Positions 44,754-53,452 of a stretch of DNA of 64,000 nucleotides are shown here, piece by piece (positions within the stretch are counted from its first letter, which is position 1; every line of letters begins with the position of its first letter). The notes under the pieces are model-generated. The model had not been told where the DNA came from and did not search any database. It was given only the letters and a program-made list of their open reading frames with translations. The position numbers were made by a program, and so were the translations under genes. Where the stretch lies: NCBI GenBank assembly GCA_913062845.1, contig CAJXVZ010000001.1:1-64000 (forward strand), read 5' to 3'. Origin of the DNA: an uncultured Psychroflexus sp. GTDB taxonomy: Bacteria; Bacteroidota; Bacteroidia; Flavobacteriales; Flavobacteriaceae.

Positions 44754-47438
44754 CTACAAAGTCTTTTTGACCTCTACCTCTTGATATGCCTCAATAATGT
44801 CACCGATCTTGATATCATTATAACCTTTGATCTGCATACCGCAATCATAACCTTTTGAAACTTCTTTTACATCGTCTTTAAAACGTTTTAAAGCTTCAAG
44901 AGTTCCTGTATGGATTACAATGCCATCTCTAATGATCCTGATATTTGATTTTCTGTATACTTTACCTGAAGTAACCATACAACCGGCAATTGTACCAACC
45001 TTAGATATTTTAAAAGTTTCTCTGATTTCAGCCGTACCGGTAACTTCTTCTTTTAGCTCAGGTGAAAGCATGCCTTCCATGGCATCTTTAATGTCATTAA
45101 TGGCATCATAGATGATTGAATAAGTTCTTATATCTATCTCCTCTTTATCGGCAAGCGTACCGGCTGTACCGGCTGGTCTTACGTTAAATCCGATAATTAC
45201 CGCATCCGATGCTGATGCCAATAAGACATCACTCTCCGTTATGGCACCAACGCCTTTATGAATGATGTTGACCTGAATTTCTTCGGTTGACAATTTCTGT
45301 AAACTATCAGAAAGTGCCTCGACAGAGCCATCCACATCAGCTTTAAGTATCACATTAAGCTCCTGGAAGTCGCCTAATGCTATTCGTCTACCAATCTCAT
45401 CAAGGGTGATATGTTTTTGTGTTCTTACATTTTGTTCACGTAACAGCTGACTTCTTCTTGAAGCAATATCCTTAGCCTCTCTTTCATCTTCCATTACTTT
45501 AAAAGTATCACCGGCTTGTGGTGCACCATCAAGTCCTAAAATAGAGACCGGAGTAGATGGTCCGGCTTCTTTTATTTTATTACCGCGCTCATCATGCATG
45601 GCCTTTATCTTTCCGGATGTTGTCCCGGCAAGGAGATAATCTCCGATTTTTAAAGTACCTGTTTGTACTAAAATAGTTGACACATAACCTTTCCCTTTGT
45701 CCAGGTAGGCTTCAACCACAGTTCCCTGTGCTAATCTATTCGGATTTGCTTTAAGCTCTAGTATTTCAGCTTCTAATAATACTTTTTCAAGTAATTCTTC
45801 AACACCGTCACCTTTTTTGGCAGAAATATCATGAGACTGGATCTTTCCACCCCAATCTTCTACAAGAAGGTTCATGTTTGCAAGAGATTCTTTAATTTTT
45901 TCAGGATTAGCTGTTGGCAGGTCAACTTTATTTATGGCAAATATAATTGGTACACCTGCCGCCTGTGCGTGAGATATAGCTTCTTTTGTTTGTGGCATGA
46001 CATCGTCGTCTGCAGCGATTACTATGATGGCAATATCCGTTACCTTAGCACCTCTTGCCCGCATTGCGGTAAAGGCTTCGTGACCCGGTGTATCTAAAAA
46101 CGCAATTTTTTGTCCGCTTTTAAGTTGAACACCATAAGCGCCTATGTGTTGCGTAATTCCACCGCTTTCTCCGGCTATCACATTTTCTTCACGTATAAAG
46201 TCCAAAAGAGAAGTTTTACCGTGATCTACGTGTCCCATAACAGTAACAATAGGTGCACGTGGCTCAAGATCTTCCTCATTTTCTTCTTCATCAAGCTCCA
46301 GCTGATTATCTTCCTCACTATCCACAAATTCTACCTCATAGCCAAATTCGTCTGCCACAATTGACAAGGTTTCAGCATCCAGTCTCTGGTTCATTGTCAC
46401 CATCATACCAAGCGACATACATGCCGATATGATTTGTGTGACAGAAACATCCATCATCGTTGCAACCTCATTAACTGTTACAAATTCTGTAACCTTAAGT
46501 GTTTTGGATTCTTTCTCTATTTGATCCAGTTCATCCTGAGACTTTTGTCTGTGCTGCTTACGCTTTTCTTTTCGGTATTTGGCTCCGCCTTTTCCTTTGT
46601 TTGATTTACCCTGAAGCTTTTCAAGCGTTTCTTTAATTTGCTTTTGTATTTCTTCCTCCGTAGGCTCTTCCTTAGTTACCCTTTTTGACTTGTTGCCTTT
46701 TCCTTTCTTTCTGTTATCAAAATTTTTGGTGTTATCGGCTTTAGAAATACGTCTCCTCTTGCGCTTTCTTGAGCTATCAGAACCGGATTTAGTCTCTTTT
46801 TTCTTTTTAGGCTTATCCTTAAACTTATCCAGATCTATTTTTTCACCGGTTACATTAAGACCCTTAAGCTTCTGGTATTTGGTTTCAATTTTTTCTTCTT
46901 TCTGTTCATCTTCCTCTTTTGAAGGTTTTTCTTCCTTCTTAGCTTCCGGTTTTGCCTTATCTTCTTTGGCTTTTTCTTTTTCAGGAGCTTTTTCTTCTCT
47001 TTTGGGTTCAGACTTTTTCTTAGGTTTTTTATCCTCAAGATCGATCTTTCCAACTTGTTTTATTCCGGAAATCTTAGATTTTTGTTCTTCTTCCTGCTTT
47101 TTCTTTTCTTCCTCCTCTTTCTCTTTTTCTCGTTTTTCTTTTTCCAGACGAGCCTTCTCCTCTAAATCTTTCTTACGCTGAAGCTCTTTCTCGCGAGCCA
47201 AACGAAGCATTTCCTTCTCTTTTTTGAGCTCTTCGCTTACCTCTTTGGATTCAACACGTTTAGATTTATCAGTTTCAAATTCTTCATAAAGAACTTCATA
47301 TATCTCATTAGATATTTTTGTTGTAGGTCTTGATTCTATCTCATACCCCTTACTACTTAAAAACTCTACAACGCGATCTAACGAAACATTGAATTCCCTT
47401 AAAACTTTATTTAATCTAATTTGTTTGACTTCAGCCAT
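44754..47438 (-). CDS. infB: Translation initiation factor IF-2
   Basis: GTPase that brings initiator tRNA to the 30S subunit. 894 residues. Residues about 1-60 are the IF2_N domain ([28 protein letters not shown]). Residues about 65-320 are a Lys/Glu-rich linker. A second IF2_N-like part follows ([22 protein letters not shown]). The G domain starts near residue 396, with [12 protein letters not shown] (G1), [15 protein letters not shown] (G3) and NKVDLP (G4). Domains II-IV follow, ending [16 protein letters not shown]. Last gene of rimP-nusA-infB. Confidence 0.98.
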   Translation of the reverse strand: MAEVKQIRLNKVLREFNVSLDRVVEFLSSKGYEIESRPTTKISNEIYEVLYEEFETDKSKRVESKEVSEELKKEKEMLRLAREKELQRKKDLEEKARLEKEKREKEKEEEEKKKQEEEQKSKISGIKQVGKIDLEDKKPKKKSEPKREEKAPEKEKAKEDKAKPEAKKEEKPSKEEDEQKEEKIETKYQKLKGLNVTGEKIDLDKFKDKPKKKKETKSGSDSSRKRKRRRISKADNTKNFDNRKKGKGNKSKRVTKEEPTEEEIQKQIKETLEKLQGKSNKGKGGAKYRKEKRKQHRQKSQDELDQIEKESKTLKVTEFVTVNEVATMMDVSVTQIISACMSLGMMVTMNQRLDAETLSIVADEFGYEVEFVDSEEDNQLELDEEENEEDLEPRAPIVTVMGHVDHGKTSLLDFIREENVIAGESGGITQHIGAYGVQLKSGQKIAFLDTPGHEAFTAMRARGAKVTDIAIIVIAADDDVMPQTKEAISHAQAAGVPIIFAINKVDLPTANPEKIKESLANMNLLVEDWGGKIQSHDISAKKGDGVEELLEKVLLEAEILELKANPNRLAQGTVVEAYLDKGKGYVSTILVQTGTLKIGDYLLAGTTSGKIKAMHDERGNKIKEAGPSTPVSILGLDGAPQAGDTFKVMEDEREAKDIASRRSQLLREQNVRTQKHITLDEIGRRIALGDFQELNVILKADVDGSVEALSDSLQKLSTEEIQVNIIHKGVGAITESDVLLASASDAVIIGFNVRPAGTAGTLADKEEIDIRTYSIIYDAINDIKDAMEGMLSPELKEEVTGTAEIRETFKISKVGTIAGCMVTSGKVYRKSNIRIIRDGIVIHTGTLEALKRFKDDVKEVSKGYDCGMQIKGYNDIKIGDIIEAYQEVEVKKTL

Positions 47439-47491
47439 AAAATAATTTACTAAATTCTAATTTCTAAAAATACAAATATTGGTTAAAATAC

Positions 47492-48727
47492 CTAATCTTC
47501 AAATTCTTCCTTCAAGATTTTAACCACTTCTTTTACAGTTTCTTCTTCAAGATCTGTTCTTCTTACAAGGTCTTCAACACTTTGTTCAAGAATACTTTTT
47601 GCTGTATCAAGACCAATTTTGACAAATTCCTGTATTACCCAACCTTCTATTTCATCTGAAAATTCAGATAATTCTACATCTTCCTCTTCAACGCCATCTC
47701 TAAACACTTCGATGTCATATCCTGTAAGCTTTCCGGCAAGCCTTATGTTATGTCCGCCACGACCTATGGCTTTTGAAACTTCTTCGGGCTTCAAGGTTAC
47801 TTCAGCTATTTTCTTTTCCTCATCAAGTTTTATGTTCAATACTTTTGCAGGACTTAAAGCTCTGGTAATATACAAATGAATATTGTCCGTATAGTTAATA
47901 ACATCAATATTTTCGTTTCCTAATTCCCTTACAATTCCATGGATACGTGATCCCTTCATACCAACACAGGCACCAACCGGATCTATTCTGTCATCATAGG
48001 TATCAACAGCAACTTTGGCCTTCTCGCCGGGAACCCTTACCGCCGCCTTAACGTTTATAAGACCGTCAAAAACTTCAGGGATTTCCTGTTCAAAAAGTTT
48101 TTCTAAAAATTTTGGAGATGTTCTTGAGACCACGATAATGGGTTTATTACCTCTTAACTCAACTTTTTCTATAACACCTCTCACGTTGTCACCTTTCCTG
48201 TAAAAATCAGATGGGATCTGGTGTTCTTTTGGTATGATCAATTCATTACCTTCATCATCCAAAAGAATAACCATATTTCTTCTCACATGGTGAACTTCTG
48301 CCGTATAAATTTCACCAATGAGATCTTCAAAATACTTAAAGGTGTTTGTACTGTCGTGTTCATGAATTTTTGAGATCAGATTTTGTCTTAATGCCAAAAC
48401 AGCTCTTCTTCCAAGATCTGCAAGCTTTACTTCTTCAGATACATCTTCACCTACTTCAAAATCAGGTTCTATCTTTCTGGCTTCAGACAATGAGATTTCT
48501 TGATTTTCATTTTCAACTTCGCCATCATTAACAACTATTCTGTTTCTCCATATTTCCAAATCCCCTTTATCAGGATTAATGATAATATCAAAATTATCAT
48601 CTTCACCATACTTCCTTTTTAGGGCATTTCTAAATACATCTTCAAGGATACTCATCAAGGTAACTCTGTCTATGAGCTTATCATCCTTAAATTCTGAAAA
48701 CGAATTGATTAAATCAATATTTTCCAT
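47492..48727 (-). CDS. nusA: Transcription termination/antitermination factor NusA
   Basis: RNA polymerase-binding elongation factor, 411 residues. It has an N-terminal polymerase-binding domain (LINSFSEFKDDKLIDRVTLMSILEDVFRNALKRKYG), an S1 domain (about 135-200, GEIYTAEVHHVRRNMVILLDDEGNELIIPKEHQIP) and KH1/KH2 (VGACVGMKGSRIHGIVRELGNENIDVINY, then VSKAIGRGGHNIRLAGKLTGYDIEVF). A short acidic C-terminal helical region follows. Separated by 1 bp from rimP and 53 bp from infB. Confidence 0.98.
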   Translation of the reverse strand: MENIDLINSFSEFKDDKLIDRVTLMSILEDVFRNALKRKYGEDDNFDIIINPDKGDLEIWRNRIVVNDGEVENENQEISLSEARKIEPDFEVGEDVSEEVKLADLGRRAVLALRQNLISKIHEHDSTNTFKYFEDLIGEIYTAEVHHVRRNMVILLDDEGNELIIPKEHQIPSDFYRKGDNVRGVIEKVELRGNKPIIVVSRTSPKFLEKLFEQEIPEVFDGLINVKAAVRVPGEKAKVAVDTYDDRIDPVGACVGMKGSRIHGIVRELGNENIDVINYTDNIHLYITRALSPAKVLNIKLDEEKKIAEVTLKPEEVSKAIGRGGHNIRLAGKLTGYDIEVFRDGVEEEDVELSEFSDEIEGWVIQEFVKIGLDTAKSILEQSVEDLVRRTDLEEETVKEVVKILKEEFED

Positions 48728-48728
48728 C

Positions 48729-49202
48729 TCAATTTTTATTAAATGTTATTTTAACTTTTGCTTGTTCTACTTCAGTAAAAGGAATTGACCTGTCGTACTT
48801 CACGGTTATTTTCCCTTTTCCTTTAGGTTTTTTTTCTCGGGCTTTCCAGGTAATTCTCACTTCTTCATCACCAACCTCCTCTAACTTACCTTCCAGTGTT
48901 TCTTCGGCTGTTTTTATCTCAAGTTTACGACCAATATGTTTCTTGTATTGCCTTAACATCACCAGAGGTTCATCTGCACCAGGAGACTGGACTTTAATTG
49001 AAAAATCCAACTCATCTCTGTCTAAAGCCTGCTCTATTTGTCGACTGATATCGATGCAATCTGAAATATTGACCAGCCGGTCACCATCTATTGTTAAATT
49101 AATATCCAGACCAGTAGTGATATGTTTCTTAATAATGAATAAATCACCGCGTTCAGCAAATATATTTTCAATGGTTTGGTCTATAATTTTTTCTACCTGC
49201 AT
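48729..49202 (-). CDS. rimP: Ribosome maturation factor RimP
   Basis: A 157-residue 30S assembly factor. N-terminal domain: VEKIIDQTIENIFAERGDLFIIKKHITTGLDINLTIDGDRLVNISDCIDISRQIEQALD. C-terminal SH3-like domain: YKKHIGRKLEIKTAEETLEGKLEEVGDEEVRITW. ATG 49202 (MQVEKIID) is chosen. The open frame runs back to 49256, but that stretch contains the hairpin at 49216-49236 and begins next to the promoter. First gene of rimP-nusA-infB. Confidence 0.95.
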   Translation of the reverse strand: MQVEKIIDQTIENIFAERGDLFIIKKHITTGLDINLTIDGDRLVNISDCIDISRQIEQALDRDELDFSIKVQSPGADEPLVMLRQYKKHIGRKLEIKTAEETLEGKLEEVGDEEVRITWKAREKKPKGKGKITVKYDRSIPFTEVEQAKVKITFNKN

Positions 49203-49210
49203 AAACTTAT

Positions 49211-49236
49211 AAAAAGAGGGGACAAATAGTCCCCTC
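49211..49236 (-). promoter_or_regulatory. Terminator-like hairpin in the rimP-nusA-infB leader (candidate attenuator)
   Basis: On the - strand: GAGGGGAC (49236-49229), loop TATTT, GTCCCCTC (49223-49216), then TTTTT (49215-49211), 8 bases before the rimP ATG. A perfect GC-rich stem with a T-run is an intrinsic terminator by form, yet it lies between the promoter and the first gene. This suggests attenuation, possibly by NusA acting on its own operon. Confidence 0.6.
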
Positions 49237-49253
49237 ATCTTCAAATTTGTTTG

Positions 49254-49261
49254 CAAATATA
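49254..49261 (-). promoter_or_regulatory. Promoter -7 box of rimP-nusA-infB
   Basis: Reads TATATTTG on the - strand, a perfect TAnnTTTG. Transcription would begin near 49250 and give a leader of about 48 bases that holds the hairpin. Confidence 0.5.
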
Positions 49262-49343
49262 CGATTAAAAACTAATATGAAAAACTTTTATGATTCCGAT
49301 ATTTTATTGTAGTTTTATTAACAAAATATAAGCTTTTAACATT

Positions 49344-50174
49344 ATGAAAAAAATCTTAGTACCAACCGACTTTTCCGAACAAGCCGAAAACGCATTAAAG
49401 GTAGCAGCTCAAATGGCCCGAAAATTTAAGAGTGAAATTTATCTGCTTCATATGCTCGAGCTGCCTCTGGACCTAATAGACCCTTCTCAGCCCAGCGGAA
49501 GCGGAGATCTTCCTGAGGCTATATTTTTTATGAAACTTGCACACCAAAGGTTTACGGAAGTCATGAAAAAAGATTATCTAAAAGGTATAAAAGTTCATGA
49601 AACGGTTGAGTTCCACCAGGCCTTCGAAGGTATAATGGAGATCAGTAATAAATATGACTGTGATGTAATTATCATGGGGTCAAGCGGTGCAGATGGTTTT
49701 AAAGAAATATTCATAGGTTCTAATACCGAAAAAATTGTAAGGCATTCTGAAATACCGGTATTGGTCATCAAAAAAGAAATACCCGTATTTGATGTTGAGA
49801 AATTCATATTCGCCACTGATTTGAATTTAGAAACCATTCCTACATTTGAAAAGGCCGTGGAATTTTCCCAAAAACTCAAGGCTAAAATAGAACTGGTTAT
49901 GGTAAATACACCCTCAAAGTTTATTACCACGGCAAAAATGGAAGAAAAGTTAAAAGTTTATACGGAAAATGTCAGTCAGGATGATTTTCACTTTACCTTA
50001 TATAATGATGTAAGTGTTGAAACAGGAATTTTAAATTACGGCAATAAAATCAACGCAGATCTGATTGGTATAAGTACGCATGGCAGACAGGGCATTGCTC
50101 ACTTTATAAACGGCAGTATCAGCGAAGATCTTGTCAACCATGCTAAACGACCGATTGTAACCTTTAAAATTTAG
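49344..50174 (+). CDS. Universal stress protein, tandem-domain
   Basis: A 276-residue cytoplasmic protein with two UspA domains. Domain 1 starts KKILVPTDFSEQAENALKVAAQMA and has the ATP-site motif MGSSGADGFKEIFIGSNTEKIVRHSEIPVLVI. Domain 2 (about 150-276) ends with STHGRQGIAHFINGSISEDLVNHAKRPIVTF. UspA proteins help survival during starvation and low oxygen. It is divergent from rimP and overlaps the end of the next usp gene by 4 bp. A weaker TGA-N6-type sequence (TGATTCCGATAT, 49291) lies upstream. Confidence 0.93.
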   Translation: MKKILVPTDFSEQAENALKVAAQMARKFKSEIYLLHMLELPLDLIDPSQPSGSGDLPEAIFFMKLAHQRFTEVMKKDYLKGIKVHETVEFHQAFEGIMEISNKYDCDVIIMGSSGADGFKEIFIGSNTEKIVRHSEIPVLVIKKEIPVFDVEKFIFATDLNLETIPTFEKAVEFSQKLKAKIELVMVNTPSKFITTAKMEEKLKVYTENVSQDDFHFTLYNDVSVETGILNYGNKINADLIGISTHGRQGIAHFINGSISEDLVNHAKRPIVTFKI

Positions 50175-50956
50175 GCATGAAGCACCAGTAATGGTGTTTT
50201 TTGACTTTGAGGACTTGTATCCAATTGATGGAAGATCTGATTGCTGATCGTCAGGTTTTTTGCCATGAACATAATCATATCGGCTTCTAAACAATTTTCA
50301 CAAATCGAATTATCCCCGAGAGGTTTCATGGTTTTGAAGTGATACTTTATATCATCAAAAGCCTTGGAAATCTTTTGTTTATTATTTTTTTGAAACAATG
50401 CATTGTTGAACATTTTGTTTGGAACTTCCAATATTGAAAGGTCAATATTCTTCCAGAAATCCAACTTGTTCACTGTTGAAAAATATTCTGATCTAACACT
50501 CGTGCTGTAATCTAATGGAAAAACGATGCTACCGGGTATTTTGATAACTGTATCTTCGTGTACTACCAAAATCGGACAACGTATTTTGGTTACAATATCG
50601 AATGTATTTTTTCCGAATTGTCTTTTTTCATCAGAAGTTCTGCCTTTTCCACCCATTAAAATCATATCCACATGAGATTTTTGAATGTAATTCCTAACAG
50701 AATCTACAAGGTAGTTTTTCACAAAAACTTTTGATAAGGTTTGGTTGGGTTTGAGTTGTTTTTGTAAAATATCAAAATTAAGATCCAGATTTATTTGTCT
50801 TGACATAGCACAAGAACCTTCGCAAGAAGCTGTCTTACAAGGTTTCATAGCATGAAACAATGTAAAATGCACTTCTCTGTCTCCAAAAAAATTCAGGGCA
50901 TATTCCTGCATTTTTTTGGCATTATTAGAAAAATCCGTTAGGAGTAAAACTTGCAT
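50171..50956 (-). CDS. Universal stress protein, divergent form
   Basis: A 261-residue protein with the UspA start VLLLTDFSNNAKKMQEYALNFFG and the nucleotide-site segment MGGKGRTSDEKRQFGKNTFDIVTKIRCPILVV. A second, degenerate UspA half ends QKTPLLVLHA. It has unusual cysteines in domain 1 (CKTASCEGSC) and in domain 2 (CENCLEAD) that could bind metal or act in redox sensing. It lies 73 bp downstream of the regulator gene on the same strand, with its own promoter and a Crp/Fnr-type palindrome, so it is a good candidate target of that regulator. Confidence 0.85.
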   Translation of the reverse strand: MQVLLLTDFSNNAKKMQEYALNFFGDREVHFTLFHAMKPCKTASCEGSCAMSRQINLDLNFDILQKQLKPNQTLSKVFVKNYLVDSVRNYIQKSHVDMILMGGKGRTSDEKRQFGKNTFDIVTKIRCPILVVHEDTVIKIPGSIVFPLDYSTSVRSEYFSTVNKLDFWKNIDLSILEVPNKMFNNALFQKNNKQKISKAFDDIKYHFKTMKPLGDNSICENCLEADMIMFMAKNLTISNQIFHQLDTSPQSQKTPLLVLHA

Positions 50957-50976
50957 AACCCTCTTAATATGTTATG

Positions 50977-50984
50977 CAAACTTA
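50977..50984 (-). promoter_or_regulatory. Promoter -7 box of the divergent usp gene
   Basis: Reads TAAGTTTG on the - strand, a perfect TAnnTTTG, 21 bases before the ATG. No TTG is present at the -33 position, as expected if an activator is needed. Confidence 0.55.
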
Positions 50985-51006
50985 AAATTAAAGCAACTAG
51001 TTAGAA

Positions 51007-51020
51007 ATGATATATATCAG
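51007..51020. promoter_or_regulatory. Crp/Fnr-type palindrome upstream of usp
   Basis: ATGATATATATCAG holds TGAT-N4-ATCA, the core of the FNR consensus TTGAT-N4-ATCAA, and a perfect 12-bp palindrome (51008-51019). Its centre is about 41 bases upstream of the transcription start predicted from the -7 box, the class-II activator position. The adjacent gene encodes a Crp/Fnr-domain regulator. Confidence 0.55.
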
Positions 51021-51029
51021 TTTTGAAGC

Positions 51030-52064
51030 TTATGTTATATTTTCCAGTTTTTCAAAATCAAGAACTTTTATATTTCTGCCTTCAATTTCGATAAGACCTT
51101 CTTTTTTAAGCTTAGATAAAGTCCTGATCAAACTTTCCTGAGCAATCCCCGCTACAGCTGCCAAATCTGCCCTTGAGATCCTGATCTGCCTGAGTTTATT
51201 TCTTTTTAATCTTTCGGTAAACAGCAGTATAGTCTGTGCTGTTTTTCTTTTTACAGAACTATAAGCCATATCCAGAAGCTGGTTTTTTGTATCCTGTAAA
51301 TTATGGTCTAAAACATCAATGATATCATAAAGCATTTTTGTATTACTGTCCAAATAGGTTTTAAAATCATTTTTGGGAATACAGTGAAGTTTGGTTGGCT
51401 CAAGACATTGTGCGATTTCTTTTGAAGAATTATGCTTAAAAGTAAAATCTCCAAAAACATCATCTGTTTTAAACAAGGCTGTTATCAATTCTTTTCCATT
51501 TTCATCGATCATATATGTTTTCACAACGCCCTTATCGACCATGTAAAAGTAATTATTGCCTTGATTGCTGTCATAGACAACCTCAGAGCTTTCAAAACTT
51601 TTAATTTCATAGGATTTCAGATGATTCTTGAGTTCTTCGAAATCCTTAATCTTTGGGCCTTCATCCTGTTTTTCCTGTCGTTGTTTTAAGATTGCCGTTT
51701 TTGCCAACCTGCTTTCTATAGCACTTATCAGTTCATCTTCCTCAAATGGTTTGGTAAGATAATCGTCAGCACCCATATCCATTCCTTTGCGAATATCCTT
51801 ATGGTCTGTTTTTGCAGTTAAAAAAATAAAGGGTATAAATTGAGTATCTTCATTTTCAGACAGCTTTTCCAGAACGCCATAACCATCCAGTTCCGGCATC
51901 ATAATATCGCAAACAATTATATCCGGTTTTAGGATTTTAGCTGCTTCTACGCCTTTAAGCCCGTCTGAAGCTGTATTCACTTTATAACCGGATAGTTCAA
52001 GTATTTCTGCAGTATTTTCCCTTACTGTCATATCATCTTCAATCAATAGAACTTTTTTATCCAT
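51030..52064 (-). CDS. Response regulator fused to a Crp/Fnr transcription factor
   Basis: A 344-residue fusion. Residues 1-115 form a receiver domain with the acidic pair Asp10/Asp11, phospho-acceptor Asp53 (IIVCDIMMPELDG), Thr83 and Lys105. Residues about 145-255 form a cyclic-nucleotide-binding-like domain (NYFYMVDKGVVKTYMIDENGKELITALF, DVFGDFTF). Residues about 268-335 form a Crp-type winged helix (RISRADLAAVAGIAQESLIRTLSKLKKEGLIEI). The recognition helix keeps Glu310 and Arg314, as in CRP/FNR. There are no FNR iron-sulfur cysteines, so control is presumably by phosphorylation. Its ATG overlaps the kinase stop (TGATG). A cAMP-type ligand cannot be excluded. Confidence 0.92.
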   Translation of the reverse strand: MDKKVLLIEDDMTVRENTAEILELSGYKVNTASDGLKGVEAAKILKPDIIVCDIMMPELDGYGVLEKLSENEDTQFIPFIFLTAKTDHKDIRKGMDMGADDYLTKPFEEDELISAIESRLAKTAILKQRQEKQDEGPKIKDFEELKNHLKSYEIKSFESSEVVYDSNQGNNYFYMVDKGVVKTYMIDENGKELITALFKTDDVFGDFTFKHNSSKEIAQCLEPTKLHCIPKNDFKTYLDSNTKMLYDIIDVLDHNLQDTKNQLLDMAYSSVKRKTAQTILLFTERLKRNKLRQIRISRADLAAVAGIAQESLIRTLSKLKKEGLIEIEGRNIKVLDFEKLENIT

Positions 52065-53317
52065 CAGTCTTCGTGTTTAATTGGTAATTTTACAAAAAAG
52101 GTAGATCCTTTGTTTTCAAGGCTTTCAAAATAGATATTTCCTCCCAGATTCTCTAAATGTACTTTAATTATATTTAATCCTATACCTGTGCCCTGATTCA
52201 ACAAAGCGTTTTCAGCCCTAAAGTATCTTTCAAAAATATGTTCTTTATCTTTTTCCGGAATGCCGATACCTTCATCAGAAATCTCAAAATGGATAAACTT
52301 ATCGTTTTGAGTTATTTTGAGCGTAATTGTTGTGTCCTCCTTAGAATATTTAATAGCATTATTGAGCAGATTAGACAGTATGAGTTCGACAACGTTTCTG
52401 TCCTGATACATTTCTACCTCCTCCAAATCCTGTGGGTAATTGATCTTTTGACCGGTTTTGAGGGTGACATTGGCATTGTAGACCACTTCGTTAATGAGAT
52501 TCAGTAAACTAAAGTAATCAAATTTATAAGTCACCTTACCGGATTCCAAACGCTCTATAGAAAGAAAATCATTGAGAATACTTGTCAAATAATGTACCTT
52601 ATTTTTAATGGTATTGAGATGTTTATCTCTCTTGTCCTGTTGTTCCGTTTTTGTGTACTTTGAAGCCAGAGTGGCAGATGTAAGAATACCACTTAAAGGC
52701 GTCTTAAATTCGTGAGATACCAGCGACAGGAATTTTGTTTTTAGCTCATTTAGTTCTTTTTCCTTTTGAAGCGCAGTTTTAATACGTGCCTCAGCCTGCT
52801 TTCTCCGCATGATCTCATCCTTAAACAGATCATTAAGTTCCGAAAGCTCATCTACACTGTGCTGCAGCTGTTCTGTTCGTTGTTGTACTTTTTTTTCTAA
52901 TGACTCATTCAGGGAAATTATATTTTCTTCATTTTCAACACGCTTTGTGATGTCGGTAATTATGGTCATCACGAATTTTTCACCGTCAATTTTGAAGGGG
53001 TTAAGCCCGGCTTCAATTGGGAAAACGTTATTATCTTTTTTTAAACCGAATATTTTTCGGTTTTCGCCCATTCTTCTTTTTTTGTCTTTTTTTACAAACT
53101 CCTTGACGTGCTTATCGTGAGCCTGATGATGCCTTTGCGGGATCAAGGTATTGATATGTTTTCCTTTAAGTTCTTTTATATCATAACCAAACATATTGGC
53201 AGCCGATGAATTCAATTCAACAATGATTTGATTTTGATTTACAACTAAAGCGCCTTCTGATATACCATTAAAAAGTATAGAAAACATCCTTGATTCTGAA
53301 AATGAAAAATTATTCAA
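52064..53317 (-). CDS. PAS-domain sensor histidine kinase, FixL-like PAS
   Basis: A 417-residue soluble kinase with no membrane segments. Residues about 10-125 are a PAS domain, 128-190 a coiled coil, 190-255 the dimerisation domain with His202 (LSLVSHEFKTPLSG), and 300-415 the ATPase domain (NLLNNAIKYSKED, DEGIGIP, GTGIGLNIIK). In the PAS domain His67 (AHDKH) and Arg87 (GENRKIFG) fall, without gaps, on the FixL heme ligand His200 and oxygen-contact Arg220 as I recall that sequence. Heme binding is therefore possible but not shown. Start TTG 53317 is given. ATG 53287 is the alternative. Confidence 0.9.
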   Translation of the reverse strand: MNNFSFSESRMFSILFNGISEGALVVNQNQIIVELNSSAANMFGYDIKELKGKHINTLIPQRHHQAHDKHVKEFVKKDKKRRMGENRKIFGLKKDNNVFPIEAGLNPFKIDGEKFVMTIITDITKRVENEENIISLNESLEKKVQQRTEQLQHSVDELSELNDLFKDEIMRRKQAEARIKTALQKEKELNELKTKFLSLVSHEFKTPLSGILTSATLASKYTKTEQQDKRDKHLNTIKNKVHYLTSILNDFLSIERLESGKVTYKFDYFSLLNLINEVVYNANVTLKTGQKINYPQDLEEVEMYQDRNVVELILSNLLNNAIKYSKEDTTITLKITQNDKFIHFEISDEGIGIPEKDKEHIFERYFRAENALLNQGTGIGLNIIKVHLENLGGNIYFESLENKGSTFFVKLPIKHED

Positions 53318-53334
53318 TATGCTTTTTTATTACT

Positions 53335-53342
53335 CAAAAATA
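53335..53342 (-). promoter_or_regulatory. Promoter -7 box of the kinase-regulator operon
   Basis: Reads TATTTTTG on the - strand, a perfect TAnnTTTG, 17 bases before TTG 53317. Confidence 0.45.
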
Positions 53343-53373
53343 ATAATATTTCGCTATTTTTAAAGCTCAAATA

Positions 53374-53385
53374 TGATTATTGTCA
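53374..53385. promoter_or_regulatory. TGA-N6-TCA site upstream of the kinase operon
   Basis: TGATTATTGTCA keeps the Crp/Fnr core TGA-N6-TCA, with one mismatch to TGAT-N4-ATCA. Its centre is about 48 bases upstream of the predicted kinase start site and about 74 bases before the divergent cyanophycinase-like gene. Possible autoregulation. Confidence 0.35.
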
Positions 53386-53452
53386 TTTTTTATTTAATAT
53401 ATTTTTTATAAATGTCAATCGATAAAAATATAAATATTCTAAATGCTTTAAA

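Noticed and set aside
46690-47181. 163-codon frame on the + strand opposite infB, rich in Ser, Phe and Leu
   Set aside because: It is the mirror of the Lys/Glu-rich low-complexity linker of IF-2. Its composition is explained by that and it has no signals of its own.
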